DNA from: an uncultured Oscillospiraceae bacterium | GTDB lineage: Bacteria > Bacillota > Clostridia > Oscillospirales > Oscillospiraceae | Assembly (NCBI GenBank): GCA_900768135.1 | Contig: CAAGBT010000065.1 | Span: forward strand, 83,948-147,947 | Direction: 5' to 3' | DNA length: 64,000 nucleotides | Part shown: positions 57,505 to 64,000 of the stretch, in pieces | How positions within the stretch are numbered: the first letter of the stretch is position 1 | Layout of the letters: the number at the start of each line of letters is the position of its first letter | Position numbers and translations under genes: made by a program | The notes under the pieces: model-generated | Database searches by the model: none | What the model was told of the DNA's origin: nothing | The model's input: the letters and a program-made list of their open reading frames with translations, nothing else

Positions 57505-58468
57505 ATGATTCCTTTTGAAGCTTTTCCCACCGCATCTCGCGCAGCACCGGCACGCTGACGCACAGGGATGCCGCCACAAAAAAAGCGATGCCGACCATGC
57601 GGTTCACGCTGATGTGCTCGCCGTACACCGCCACCGCCAAAGCCGTTGCGAGAACGGGCTTGACGAGATAGACGAACGAGGCCTCGGTCGCGGAGGTGTA
57701 CTCCGTGATCTTCGCCACGAGCAGAAAGCCGATCGCCGCGCAGCCGATGCCGACATGGCACAAAAGCAGCGTTGACTTGAGCGTAAAGCCCGTGAAAAAC
57801 GGGATTCCCGCGAAGATATCCAGGCCAAGGCTGCTGTAAAGCGCGCCGACCGCCGGAATTTCGCCAAGCAGCAGCAGGCAGAGAAGCTCCAGCCCGCCGG
57901 CGAGCATATTAAAGGCCGTGATCACGAGCGCGCCGAGCTGCGGCAGGCGCAGCTTGCAGAGCGTGCCGTAAGTGGCAAACAGCAGTGTGGCGGTGAGGAT
58001 CTCCAGAAAGCCGCGCAGGCTGATCTCCAGGTGCGCGGGATTGAGGATCAGGAGAATGCCGATGACCTCGACCCCGATGGCCAGCAGATGGTTCTTTTTC
58101 AGCGGCTCATGCAGGATAAAGTGCGCCAGCGCCACCGCAAACACGGGATTGCCCGAGTAGATGATCGACGTGGCCGAGGCGTCCATGTGCAGCACCGCCA
58201 TCTGCAAAAGCGACATATGCAGCGTCACTGTCAGAAAGCCAAGAAGCGCAAAATAGCCCCAGTCGCTCCGCGTGACGCGGATGCCTCGCTTCCTGACGTC
58301 CCGCAGGGCAAACGGCAGCAGCGCCGCGCCGCCGAGCAGCACGCGCTCGACCGTTACCTGCATGGGCGCGAACGTGCCGCCGAGCGCCTTGAGCGCGACC
58401 TCGGTGGTGGAATAGAGCATAGCGGCAAGCAGAATGCAAAGGTATCCCCGTTTCCGATTTTCCATCAT
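57503..58468 (-). CDS. DMT/EamA-family transporter
   Basis: 321 residues, ten membrane helices in two EamA repeats (GYLCILLAAMLYSTTEVALKALGG...; GFLEILTATLLFATYGTLCKL). Conserved second-repeat end GEHISVNRMVGIAFFVAASL. Substrate unknown, likely a metabolite exporter. ATG 58468 or 58465. Confidence 0.9.
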   Translation of the reverse strand: MMENRKRGYLCILLAAMLYSTTEVALKALGGTFAPMQVTVERVLLGGAALLPFALRDVRKRGIRVTRSDWGYFALLGFLTVTLHMSLLQMAVLHMDASATSIIYSGNPVFAVALAHFILHEPLKKNHLLAIGVEVIGILLILNPAHLEISLRGFLEILTATLLFATYGTLCKLRLPQLGALVITAFNMLAGGLELLCLLLLGEIPAVGALYSSLGLDIFAGIPFFTGFTLKSTLLLCHVGIGCAAIGFLLVAKITEYTSATEASFVYLVKPVLATALAVAVYGEHISVNRMVGIAFFVAASLCVSVPVLREMRWEKLQKES

Positions 58469-58562
58469 TTTCTTCCCTCCCGCCCGTTCTTGCGCCGAAG
58501 CATCGCTATTTTACGCCGCGTGTGCGAAAAATGCAACCGCAGCGCGCCTGTTTCCCGCAGAA

Positions 58563-58595
58563 AAAGCGCCGCTCCGACCATCGGAGCGGCGCTTT
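58563..58595 (-). terminator. Terminator of the symporter gene
   Basis: AAAGCGCCGCTCCGA / TCGGAGCGGCGCTTT, followed by TTTTTCTG on the minus strand. Confidence 0.88.
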
Positions 58596-58623
58596 CCGCA
58601 TGATTTTTGATGACGCGCTCCGC

Positions 58624-59859
58624 TTATTTGGCGGTCTGCGCGGTCTTCTTGCTCTCCCACTTCGTTACGCAGCAGGCGCAGGAGATATCGCCGGTGATGT
58701 TCAGGCAGGTACGGCCCATGTCGAACAGGCGGTCGATGCCGTAGATGATCATAATCATATCAACGGGGATGTTCATCGCTTCGAGCACCATGGCGAGCAT
58801 GATCATGCCTGCGCCCGGCGTACCGGCGGTGCCGATGGAGGCAAGCGTTGCGGTAACAACGATGGCGACCATCTGACCAAGCGTCAGCGTCATGCCGCAG
58901 CAGGTGGCAAGGAAGATGGTGGCCACGCACTGATAGATAGCCGTGCCGTCCATGTTGATCGTCGCGCCGAGGGGGATGACGAAGGAGGAGACGTCGTTCT
59001 CCGCGCCCAGCTCATCCGCGCACTCCTTGCTCAGAGGGATGGTGGCGGCGGAGGAGGTGGAGGTGAAGGCGAAGATCATCGCGGGAGAGGCCTTCTTGAA
59101 AAAGCGGAAGGGGCTGATGCCCGCAAAGGCCTTGGCGGAGAAGGAATAGCAGAGGATCGCGTGAACGAAGTAGCCGAGGTAGGCGCAGCCAAGCACCACG
59201 GCAAGCGAGCCGAGGATCTCCGGCCCCTGCGTGGCAACGACCCACGCCATCATCGTGAACACGCCGATGGGGCTGAGGGCAATGATGAACGCCATCACGC
59301 GTTCGATGACCGCATAGAGCGTGGAGACCATATCCTTGGCAAGCTTGCCCTTTTCGCCCGCGGCAAGGATGCCGCCGCCGAACATCAGCGCGATCACGAT
59401 GACCTGCAGCATATCTGCGTCGTTGAAGGACTTCCACATATTGCTCGGGAAGATAGCGACCAGGGTATCCATAAAGTTGACGCTGGTGGCCTTATCCCAG
59501 ACCGCGCCGTCCTCCAGCGCGAGCGTGGGAAACCAGCCCGCATTATTGAAGAGATTGGCGAACACCAGCCCGATCACACAGGCGGCGGCGGTGGTAACAA
59601 GGAAGTAGGCGACCGTCTTCCAGCCGACGGAGCCGACCTTCTTCATATCGCCCATGGAGATGATGCCGTCGATCATCGACAGCAGCACGACGGGCACGAC
59701 GATGAACTTCAGGAGGTTGACGAAGATGGTGCCGAAGGGCTTTAAGTAGTTGGTCGTGAACTCGGGGATCCCCGCCTTATAGAAGACGTAACCGGCTATG
59801 CACCCAAGCACCAAGGCAATCCCGATCTGAAGCGGGAGGCTGAGTTTTTTCTTTTCCAT
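58624..59859 (-). CDS. Dicarboxylate/amino acid:cation symporter (DAACS)
   Basis: 411 residues. Family marks: LPLQIGIALVLGCIAGYVFY, PFGTIFVNLLKFIVVPVV, the serine-rich loop FAFTSTSSAATIPLS, NMDGTAIYQCVATIFLA and DRLFDMGRTCLNITGD. Carries glutamate, aspartate, serine or C4-dicarboxylates with Na+ or H+. I use ATG 59859; a GTG-rich stretch upstream makes slightly longer starts possible. Monocistronic. Confidence 0.93.
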   Translation of the reverse strand: MEKKKLSLPLQIGIALVLGCIAGYVFYKAGIPEFTTNYLKPFGTIFVNLLKFIVVPVVLLSMIDGIISMGDMKKVGSVGWKTVAYFLVTTAAACVIGLVFANLFNNAGWFPTLALEDGAVWDKATSVNFMDTLVAIFPSNMWKSFNDADMLQVIVIALMFGGGILAAGEKGKLAKDMVSTLYAVIERVMAFIIALSPIGVFTMMAWVVATQGPEILGSLAVVLGCAYLGYFVHAILCYSFSAKAFAGISPFRFFKKASPAMIFAFTSTSSAATIPLSKECADELGAENDVSSFVIPLGATINMDGTAIYQCVATIFLATCCGMTLTLGQMVAIVVTATLASIGTAGTPGAGMIMLAMVLEAMNIPVDMIMIIYGIDRLFDMGRTCLNITGDISCACCVTKWESKKTAQTAK

Positions 59860-60038
59860 GGCATACACACACTTTCCTTTAATTTGTCCATTTATAGATA
59901 TCTTAAATGAACGATGCCCTATTCTACTGCAAGCCCTTGCATTTTGCAAGCCCCCTTTTCAAAAAAATTTTACTTTTTTAACGGCAATCCACACAAAATT
60001 GCGGCTTTCTCTCCGCTTTTCTTGTTGGAAATTCCAGC

Positions 60039-60067
60039 TTGCTTTTTGCGGCGCCATCAGGTATCCT
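60039..60067 (+). promoter_or_regulatory. Promoter of the uracil permease leader
   Basis: TTGCTT (60039-60044), 17-base spacer, TATCCT (60062-60067). Confidence 0.7.
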
Positions 60068-60099
60068 ATCGTAGAAGAAATGCAAGGGAGGATCTGGCC

Positions 60100-60183
60100 A
60101 TGAAGCTCTGCACCGCGCCGAAAAAGAAGGCTCCCGCCGTTGGCATTTCCGTTTTTATTGATATTGTTTTTATTGACCGGTAA
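60100..60183 (+). CDS. 27-residue leader peptide of the uracil permease
   Basis: A short frame with an unusually good ribosome binding site (GGGAGG, 8 bases before the ATG). The product is MKLCTAPKKKAPAVG followed by ISVFIDIVFIDR. The second half of the gene is made of U-rich codons, with an 11-base direct repeat (GTTTTTATTGA) occurring twice. The stop codon lies inside the left arm of a terminator hairpin. This is the architecture of pyrBI-type leaders: transcript pausing at U-tracts when UTP is low lets the ribosome reach and open the hairpin. See the finding. Confidence 0.7.
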   Translation: MKLCTAPKKKAPAVGISVFIDIVFIDR

Positions 60184-60206
60184 TTGTTTTACCGGTCTTT
60201 CTTTTT
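60175..60206 (+). terminator. Attenuator of the uracil permease gene
   Basis: GACCGGTAA (60175-60183), loop TTGTT, TTACCGGTC (60189-60197), then TTTCTTTTTG. The left arm is the last two codons of the leader peptide including its stop. No gene lies between it and the permease start at 60281. Confidence 0.82.
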
Positions 60207-60280
60207 GCCCGCATGGGGCCTGAAAGCGTTTGGTCAAAATAAGGATACATTCAAAATCAAAAGAAAGAGGGAAAGATCAC

Positions 60281-61663
60281 ATGAAGAAAGAACTCGGACA
60301 GGAAGCCATTTACGACGCCCGCCAGCTGGGCACACCCAAAATGCTGGTGCTGGGATTGCAGCATATGTTCGCCATGTTCGGCGCAACGGTGCTGGTCCCC
60401 ATTCTCGTGCAGGGCTACGGCCTGCCGCTCTCCATCCAGACGACGCTGCTTTTTGCCGGCCTCGGCACGCTGCTGTTCCATGTATGCACCAAGCTGAAGG
60501 TTCCCGCGTTCCTCGGCTCCTCGTTCGCCTACCTCGGCGGCTTCGAGACCGTCGCCAAGCTGGACTCCGGCAAGTACGCCGGCATGAGCGGCGACGAAAA
60601 GCTCGCCTATGCGCTCGGCGGCATCGTGATCGCAGGGCTGCTGTACCTTGTACTCGCGCTCCTCTTTAAGCTCCTCGGCGTCAAGAAGGTCATGCGCTAC
60701 TTCCCGCCCATCGTCACCGGCCCCATGATCATCATGATCGGCCTCAACCTCTCCGGCTCTGCGATCAGCAATGCCGCGACCTGCTGGTGGCTCGCGCTCG
60801 TTGCCATGGCGATCATCGTGGTCGCCAACATCTGGGGCAAGGGCATGGTCAAGATCATTCCCATTCTGCTCGGCGTCGCCGGCAGCTATATCGTTGCCCT
60901 GATCGCCACCGCCTGCGGCGCGCAGCTGCCCAACGCCGACGGCGTGATGCAGCCGCTCGTCAACTTTGCCTCCGTCAGCAAGGCAGACCTCGTCGGTCTC
61001 CAGCAGTTTGTCATCGCCAAGTTTGACGTCACCTCCATTCTGGTCATGGCCCCCATCGCCATCGCCGCGATGATGGAGCACATTGGCGACATCTCCGCCA
61101 TTTCCTCCACCACTGGCAAAAACTTCATCGAGGATCCCGGCCTGCACCGCACCCTGATCGGCGACGGGCTTGCCACGGCGCTCGCCGGTATGTTCGGCGG
61201 CCCCGCCAACACCACCTACGGCGAAAACACCGGCGTGCTTGCCCTCTCCAAGGTCTACGACCCCCGCGTTGTGCGCCTTGCCGCCATCTACGCCATTATC
61301 CTGAGCTTCTCCCCCAAGTTCGATGCGCTCGTCAACTCCATCCCCGCGGCCATCGTCGGCGGCGTCAGCTTCATCCTCTACGGTATGATCTCTGCGGTCG
61401 GCGTGCGCAACATCGTAGAGAACCAGGTCGATCTCACAAAGTCCCGCAACCTCATCATCGCGGCGGTCATGTTTGTCAGCGGCCTCGGCTTCAGTTCGGT
61501 CGGCGGCATCACCTTCACCGTCGGCGGCGCGGCCGTCACGCTCTCCGGGCTTGCCATCGCGGCGCTGTGCGGCGTCATCCTGAACGCCATCCTGCCCGGC
61601 AACGACTACGAGTTCGGCGTCAGCGTTGTGGGCGACAAGTCCGCCGACCTCGGCAGCTACTGA
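60281..61663 (+). CDS. uraA: Uracil/xanthine permease, NCS2 family
   Basis: 460 residues, 14 membrane segments. UraA marks: LGLQHMFAMFGATVLVPILVQG, SSFAYLGGF, MMEHIGDISAISS (the uracil-binding Glu region), FGGPANTTYGENTGVLALSKVYDP and the late GGVSFILYGMISAVGVRN. Proton-driven uracil (possibly xanthine) import. AAAGAGGGAAAG precedes the ATG. The leader upstream (see 60100-60206) supports a pyrimidine rather than a purine substrate. Confidence 0.92.
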   Translation: MKKELGQEAIYDARQLGTPKMLVLGLQHMFAMFGATVLVPILVQGYGLPLSIQTTLLFAGLGTLLFHVCTKLKVPAFLGSSFAYLGGFETVAKLDSGKYAGMSGDEKLAYALGGIVIAGLLYLVLALLFKLLGVKKVMRYFPPIVTGPMIIMIGLNLSGSAISNAATCWWLALVAMAIIVVANIWGKGMVKIIPILLGVAGSYIVALIATACGAQLPNADGVMQPLVNFASVSKADLVGLQQFVIAKFDVTSILVMAPIAIAAMMEHIGDISAISSTTGKNFIEDPGLHRTLIGDGLATALAGMFGGPANTTYGENTGVLALSKVYDPRVVRLAAIYAIILSFSPKFDALVNSIPAAIVGGVSFILYGMISAVGVRNIVENQVDLTKSRNLIIAAVMFVSGLGFSSVGGITFTVGGAAVTLSGLAIAALCGVILNAILPGNDYEFGVSVVGDKSADLGSY

Positions 61664-61681
61664 TCTTCCCCTCTGCACCAC

Positions 61682-61716
61682 AAAAAAGGAAGCGGCACAT
61701 GCCGCTTCCTTTTTCC
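61682..61716 (+). terminator. Terminator of the uracil permease gene
   Basis: AAAAAGGAAGCGGC, loop ACAT, GCCGCTTCCTTTTT. Confidence 0.88.
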
Positions 61717-61765
61717 ACTTTTCCGTGCTATACTCTTCAAAACGCTATTTTCAGGAGGTCTCTTT

Positions 61766-61981
61766 ATGGATACGATCAGGCCCGGACGCTACCGCCACTT
61801 CAAGGGAAACGAATACGAGGTCATCGGCACGGCGCGCCATTCCGAAACGCTGGAGGAAATGGTCGTCTACCGCGCGCTGTATGGCGAATTCGGCCTTTGG
61901 GTCCGCCCCGCCGCCATGTGGAACGAGATCGTCGAGCGCAACGGTAAGACCTTCCACCGGTTCACCTATATTGGCCAATGA
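61766..61981 (+). CDS. DUF1653 protein
   Basis: 71 residues: RPGRYRHFKGNEYEVIGTARHSETLEEMVVYRALYGEFGLWVRPAAMW is the whole DUF1653 domain, a small beta-rich fold of unknown function common in Firmicutes. CAGGAGGTC precedes the ATG. Overlaps the next gene by 4 bases. Confidence 0.92.
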   Translation: MDTIRPGRYRHFKGNEYEVIGTARHSETLEEMVVYRALYGEFGLWVRPAAMWNEIVERNGKTFHRFTYIGQ

Positions 61982-62493
61982 CGGACTACACGCTCATCCG
62001 CGCCAGGCGGCGCACGATGTCCCTTCGGCTCGACCGTGAGGGAAACGCCATTGTCCGCGCGCCCAGCGGCGTGAAACAAGACGTTATCGACCGCTTTGTC
62101 GCCGCACACGAGGACTGGATCCTGCGCGCGCGGGCAAAGCAGCAGGCGCGCCGCCTTGCGCACCCCGAACCGGCAGAGGAGGAGCGCGCCGCGCTCCTTG
62201 CGCGCGCAAAAGAGTATCTGCCCGTCCGTGTTGCTTACTGGAGTGACGTGATGGGTCTCACGCCCGCCGGTGTGAAGATCACCTCCGCGCGCACGCGCTT
62301 TGGCTCGTGCAGCGGAAAGAACAGCCTGTGCTTTTCCTGGCGGCTGATGCAGTATCCCCCGTCCGCGATCGACTATGTGGTCGTTCACGAGCTTGCGCAC
62401 ATCCGCCACCACGATCACTCCGCTGCGTTCTATGCGCTTGTTGAGCGCTATCTGCCCGACTGGCGCGCGCGGATGAAGCTGCTGAAGGAATAA
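61978..62493 (+). CDS. YgjP-like zinc metallopeptidase (SprT/WLM clan)
   Basis: 171 residues. The DUF45/YgjP metallopeptidase core is clear: RFGSCSGKNSLCFSWRLMQYPPSAIDYVVVHELAHIRHHDHSAAFYALVERYLPDW, with HELAH at 137-141 and the third ligand His in the following HHDHS. Related Wss1-like enzymes act on DNA-protein crosslinks, but YgjP itself is uncharacterised. Coupled to the DUF1653 gene. Confidence 0.9.
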   Translation: MTDYTLIRARRRTMSLRLDREGNAIVRAPSGVKQDVIDRFVAAHEDWILRARAKQQARRLAHPEPAEEERAALLARAKEYLPVRVAYWSDVMGLTPAGVKITSARTRFGSCSGKNSLCFSWRLMQYPPSAIDYVVVHELAHIRHHDHSAAFYALVERYLPDWRARMKLLKE

Positions 62494-62510
62494 GCTCCCC
62501 CACGAATGGA

Positions 62511-62550
62511 ACGGCCGCAGCACGGCATTGCCGTGCTGCGGCCGCTTTTG
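62511..62550 (+). terminator. Terminator after the YgjP-like gene
   Basis: CGGCCGCAGCACGGC, loop, GCCGTGCTGCGGCCG, then CTTTTGC. It faces the converging lpdA gene. Confidence 0.85.
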
Positions 62551-62562
62551 CATTTTCTCTGT

Positions 62563-63942
62563 TCAGCCCAGCTTTTGCGCAAGATCCTCCAGCGCGGCGG
62601 TCATCGCCTCTTCGAACGACGGGTGCGGGCGCATGGCCAGCAGAAACTGTTCGACCGTCATGTGATTCGCCAGCGCCTGCGAGACGCCGCCGATCATGTC
62701 GCTCGAATGCTCACACATGAGCTGCGCGCCGAGCAGCTCGCGCGTTTCGGCATTTGCGACGAACTTCATAAAGCAGCGGCCGGGGTCGGCGATGAGCGTC
62801 CTGGCATTGTCGAACATGACGTGCTTGCCGGTCTTGACGGGGATGCCTGCCTCTTTCGCCTCAGCCTCAGTCATGCCGACGGCCGCGATCTCCGGGCGGC
62901 AGTAGATGCAGCTCGGCACAACGGACATGGAGGTGTGATTTTCTTTTCCGCAGAGCAGATCGACGCACGCGATGCCCTGCGCGGTCGCCACGTGGGCAAG
63001 CTGAATTTTTGCCGACACATCGCCGATGGCATAGATGTGAGGGATGCTCGTCTCGTAGCGCTCGTTCACGGCGATGCTGCGGCGGTTCATTTCGGCGCTG
63101 AGACCGTCCGCGAACAGGCCGTCGCAGTAGGGGCGGCGGCCGATGGCGCAGAGGACAGCCTCGCCGGAGACAGTCTCGTTCTTTTCCTTGCAGATGAAGT
63201 TCACGGCGACGTCCCCGTCCGATTTCTCCACGCTCTGGACCATCGCGTTCGTAAAGACCTTTACGCCCTGCTTTTTGAGGATGAGCGCAAGGTTCTGGCC
63301 GAGTTCCTTGTCCATGTTGGGCAGCAGACGGTCCATGCCCTCAACGATCGTCACCTCGCAGCCGAGATCGGCATAAAACGTCGCAAACTCAATACCGATA
63401 ACGCCGCCGCCGATGATGACGATAGAGCGGTAGAGATGGTCGCAGCCCTCCAGCAGCTCGTCGGAGGTCATGGCAAGCTCCAGCCCCGGGATCGGCGGGC
63501 GGGACGGCACGGAGCCGGTGGCAATGAGAATATCCTCGCAGGCGTAGTCCCGGCTGTTTCCCTCCGCATCCGTTACGCGGACGCAGCCGGACGCGGTGAT
63601 GCACGCCGTACCGCGCAGAAGATCTACCTTTGCAGTTTTGAACAGCGCCTCGATGCCGGAGGACAGCTTTTGCGAGACTTCACGCTTATAAGCAAAAATC
63701 TTCCCGATGTCGGCGCGGATATCCTCGGTGTAAACGCCGAGGCGCGCGCCATTTTTCGCATCGCGGTAGACCTGCGAGGAGTGAAGCAGCGTTTTGGTGG
63801 GGATGCAGCCGCGGTTGAGGCAGGTGCCGCCCGCCTCGCGCTTTTCCACAACAGCGGTCTTGCGTCCCAGCTTCGCCGCGCGGAGCGCGGCTTCGTAGCC
63901 GCCGGGGCCCGCGCCGATGACGATGAGTTCATAATGAGCCAT
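62563..63942 (-). CDS. lpdA: Dihydrolipoyl dehydrogenase
   Basis: 459 residues. FAD-binding GAGPGGYEAALRAA, redox-active disulfide C41/C46 in GGTCLNRGCIPTK, the NAD Rossmann motif (IIGGGVIGIEFATFYADLG) and the C-terminal HPSFEEAM with the catalytic His. It reoxidises lipoyl groups of 2-oxoacid dehydrogenases or the glycine cleavage system. No partner genes are within the window. The start at 63942 has AAAAAGGAACG upstream. Confidence 0.95.
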   Translation of the reverse strand: MAHYELIVIGAGPGGYEAALRAAKLGRKTAVVEKREAGGTCLNRGCIPTKTLLHSSQVYRDAKNGARLGVYTEDIRADIGKIFAYKREVSQKLSSGIEALFKTAKVDLLRGTACITASGCVRVTDAEGNSRDYACEDILIATGSVPSRPPIPGLELAMTSDELLEGCDHLYRSIVIIGGGVIGIEFATFYADLGCEVTIVEGMDRLLPNMDKELGQNLALILKKQGVKVFTNAMVQSVEKSDGDVAVNFICKEKNETVSGEAVLCAIGRRPYCDGLFADGLSAEMNRRSIAVNERYETSIPHIYAIGDVSAKIQLAHVATAQGIACVDLLCGKENHTSMSVVPSCIYCRPEIAAVGMTEAEAKEAGIPVKTGKHVMFDNARTLIADPGRCFMKFVANAETRELLGAQLMCEHSSDMIGGVSQALANHMTVEQFLLAMRPHPSFEEAMTAALEDLAQKLG

Positions 63943-63977
63943 AATAGTTCGTTCCTTTTTGAGAGCAATGCCGCCGA

Positions 63978-64000
63978 CTTTTCGGCGGCACTGCGGGATA
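63978..64000 (-). other. Hairpin at the window edge
   Basis: GCCGCCGACTTTTCGGCGGC pairs as a 7-bp stem. It could be the terminator of a minus-strand gene that starts beyond the window, but the edge prevents a decision. Confidence 0.35.

Noticed and set aside
60068..60280. PyrR-binding leader before the uracil permease
   Set aside because: The PyrR-binding loop consensus is absent; the leader peptide/attenuator layout fits better.

Overview
The window joins the right-hand part of a temperate contractile-tailed prophage (bases 1 to about 20,000) to ordinary chromosome of a GC-rich, low-redundancy Firmicute of the class Clostridia, most likely an Oscillospirales-type gut bacterium. The evidence is the gene order ylxM-ffh-rpsP-khpA-rimM-trmD, an IreB homologue, a T-box in front of pheST, a paired M16 peptidase/lgt cluster, strong AGGAGG-type ribosome binding sites and consensus sigma-A promoters. 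The species cannot be named from the sequence alone.

Prophage (1-20,000, all rightward except one gene): a partial HTH protein, a small XRE regulator, an HNH endonuclease, terminase small and large subunits, HK97-type portal/protease/capsid, head-tail connectors, tail sheath and tube, a tail assembly chaperone made in two forms by a -1 frameshift (A AAA AAC at 10714-10720), tape measure, LysM/XkdP-, XkdQ-, XkdR-, XkdS-, XkdT- and XkdU-like baseplate genes, two small tail-tip genes, holins, a C39-like endolysin and a last membrane protein. Inside the late operon, on the opposite strand, sits a complete small cassette (promoter, ribosome binding site, 33-residue membrane protein, terminator; 10941-11114), a classic 'moron'. 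The prophage ends in the 3' half of a tRNA-Thr(CGU) gene (19951-20000). The integrase, the lysogeny genes and the intact tRNA must lie left of the window.

Boundary scar (20,001-22,755): just beyond the attachment site lie relics: the C-terminal part of a 2-hydroxyacyl-CoA dehydratase subunit with an in-frame TGA, butted against an internal piece of a sigma-54 activator on the other strand, then a MocR-type regulator that has lost its C-terminus.

Core chromosome (22,756-64,000): lgt with two M16 peptidase genes; the ylxM-ffh and rpsP-khpA, rimM-trmD translation/secretion block; an NlpC/P60 wall hydrolase; a small gene with a GTTACAAA-repeat leader; ireB; pheT-pheS under a T-box; PAP2 phosphatase, PspC protein and a phosphoribosyltransferase; two tandem ABC exporters with XRE and TetR regulators; a purine-type NCS2 permease; polA-rimI-tsaD; a gene-free 580-base stretch with a DnaA-box cluster and three copies of a 12-base palindrome; a set of leftward housekeeping genes ending in mtaB; a cysteine desulfurase with a MATE pump; a DMT transporter; a dicarboxylate/amino-acid symporter; a uracil permease behind what looks like a pyrBI-style, translation-coupled attenuator; DUF1653 and YgjP-like genes; and lpdA.

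The points most worth following are the uracil-permease leader (60039-60206), the antisense phage cassette (10941-11114), the DnaA-box/palindrome region (50128-50565), the divergent pheST/PAP2 promoters that share one palindromic -35 box (35870-35921), and the prophage-boundary gene graveyard (20436-21720).
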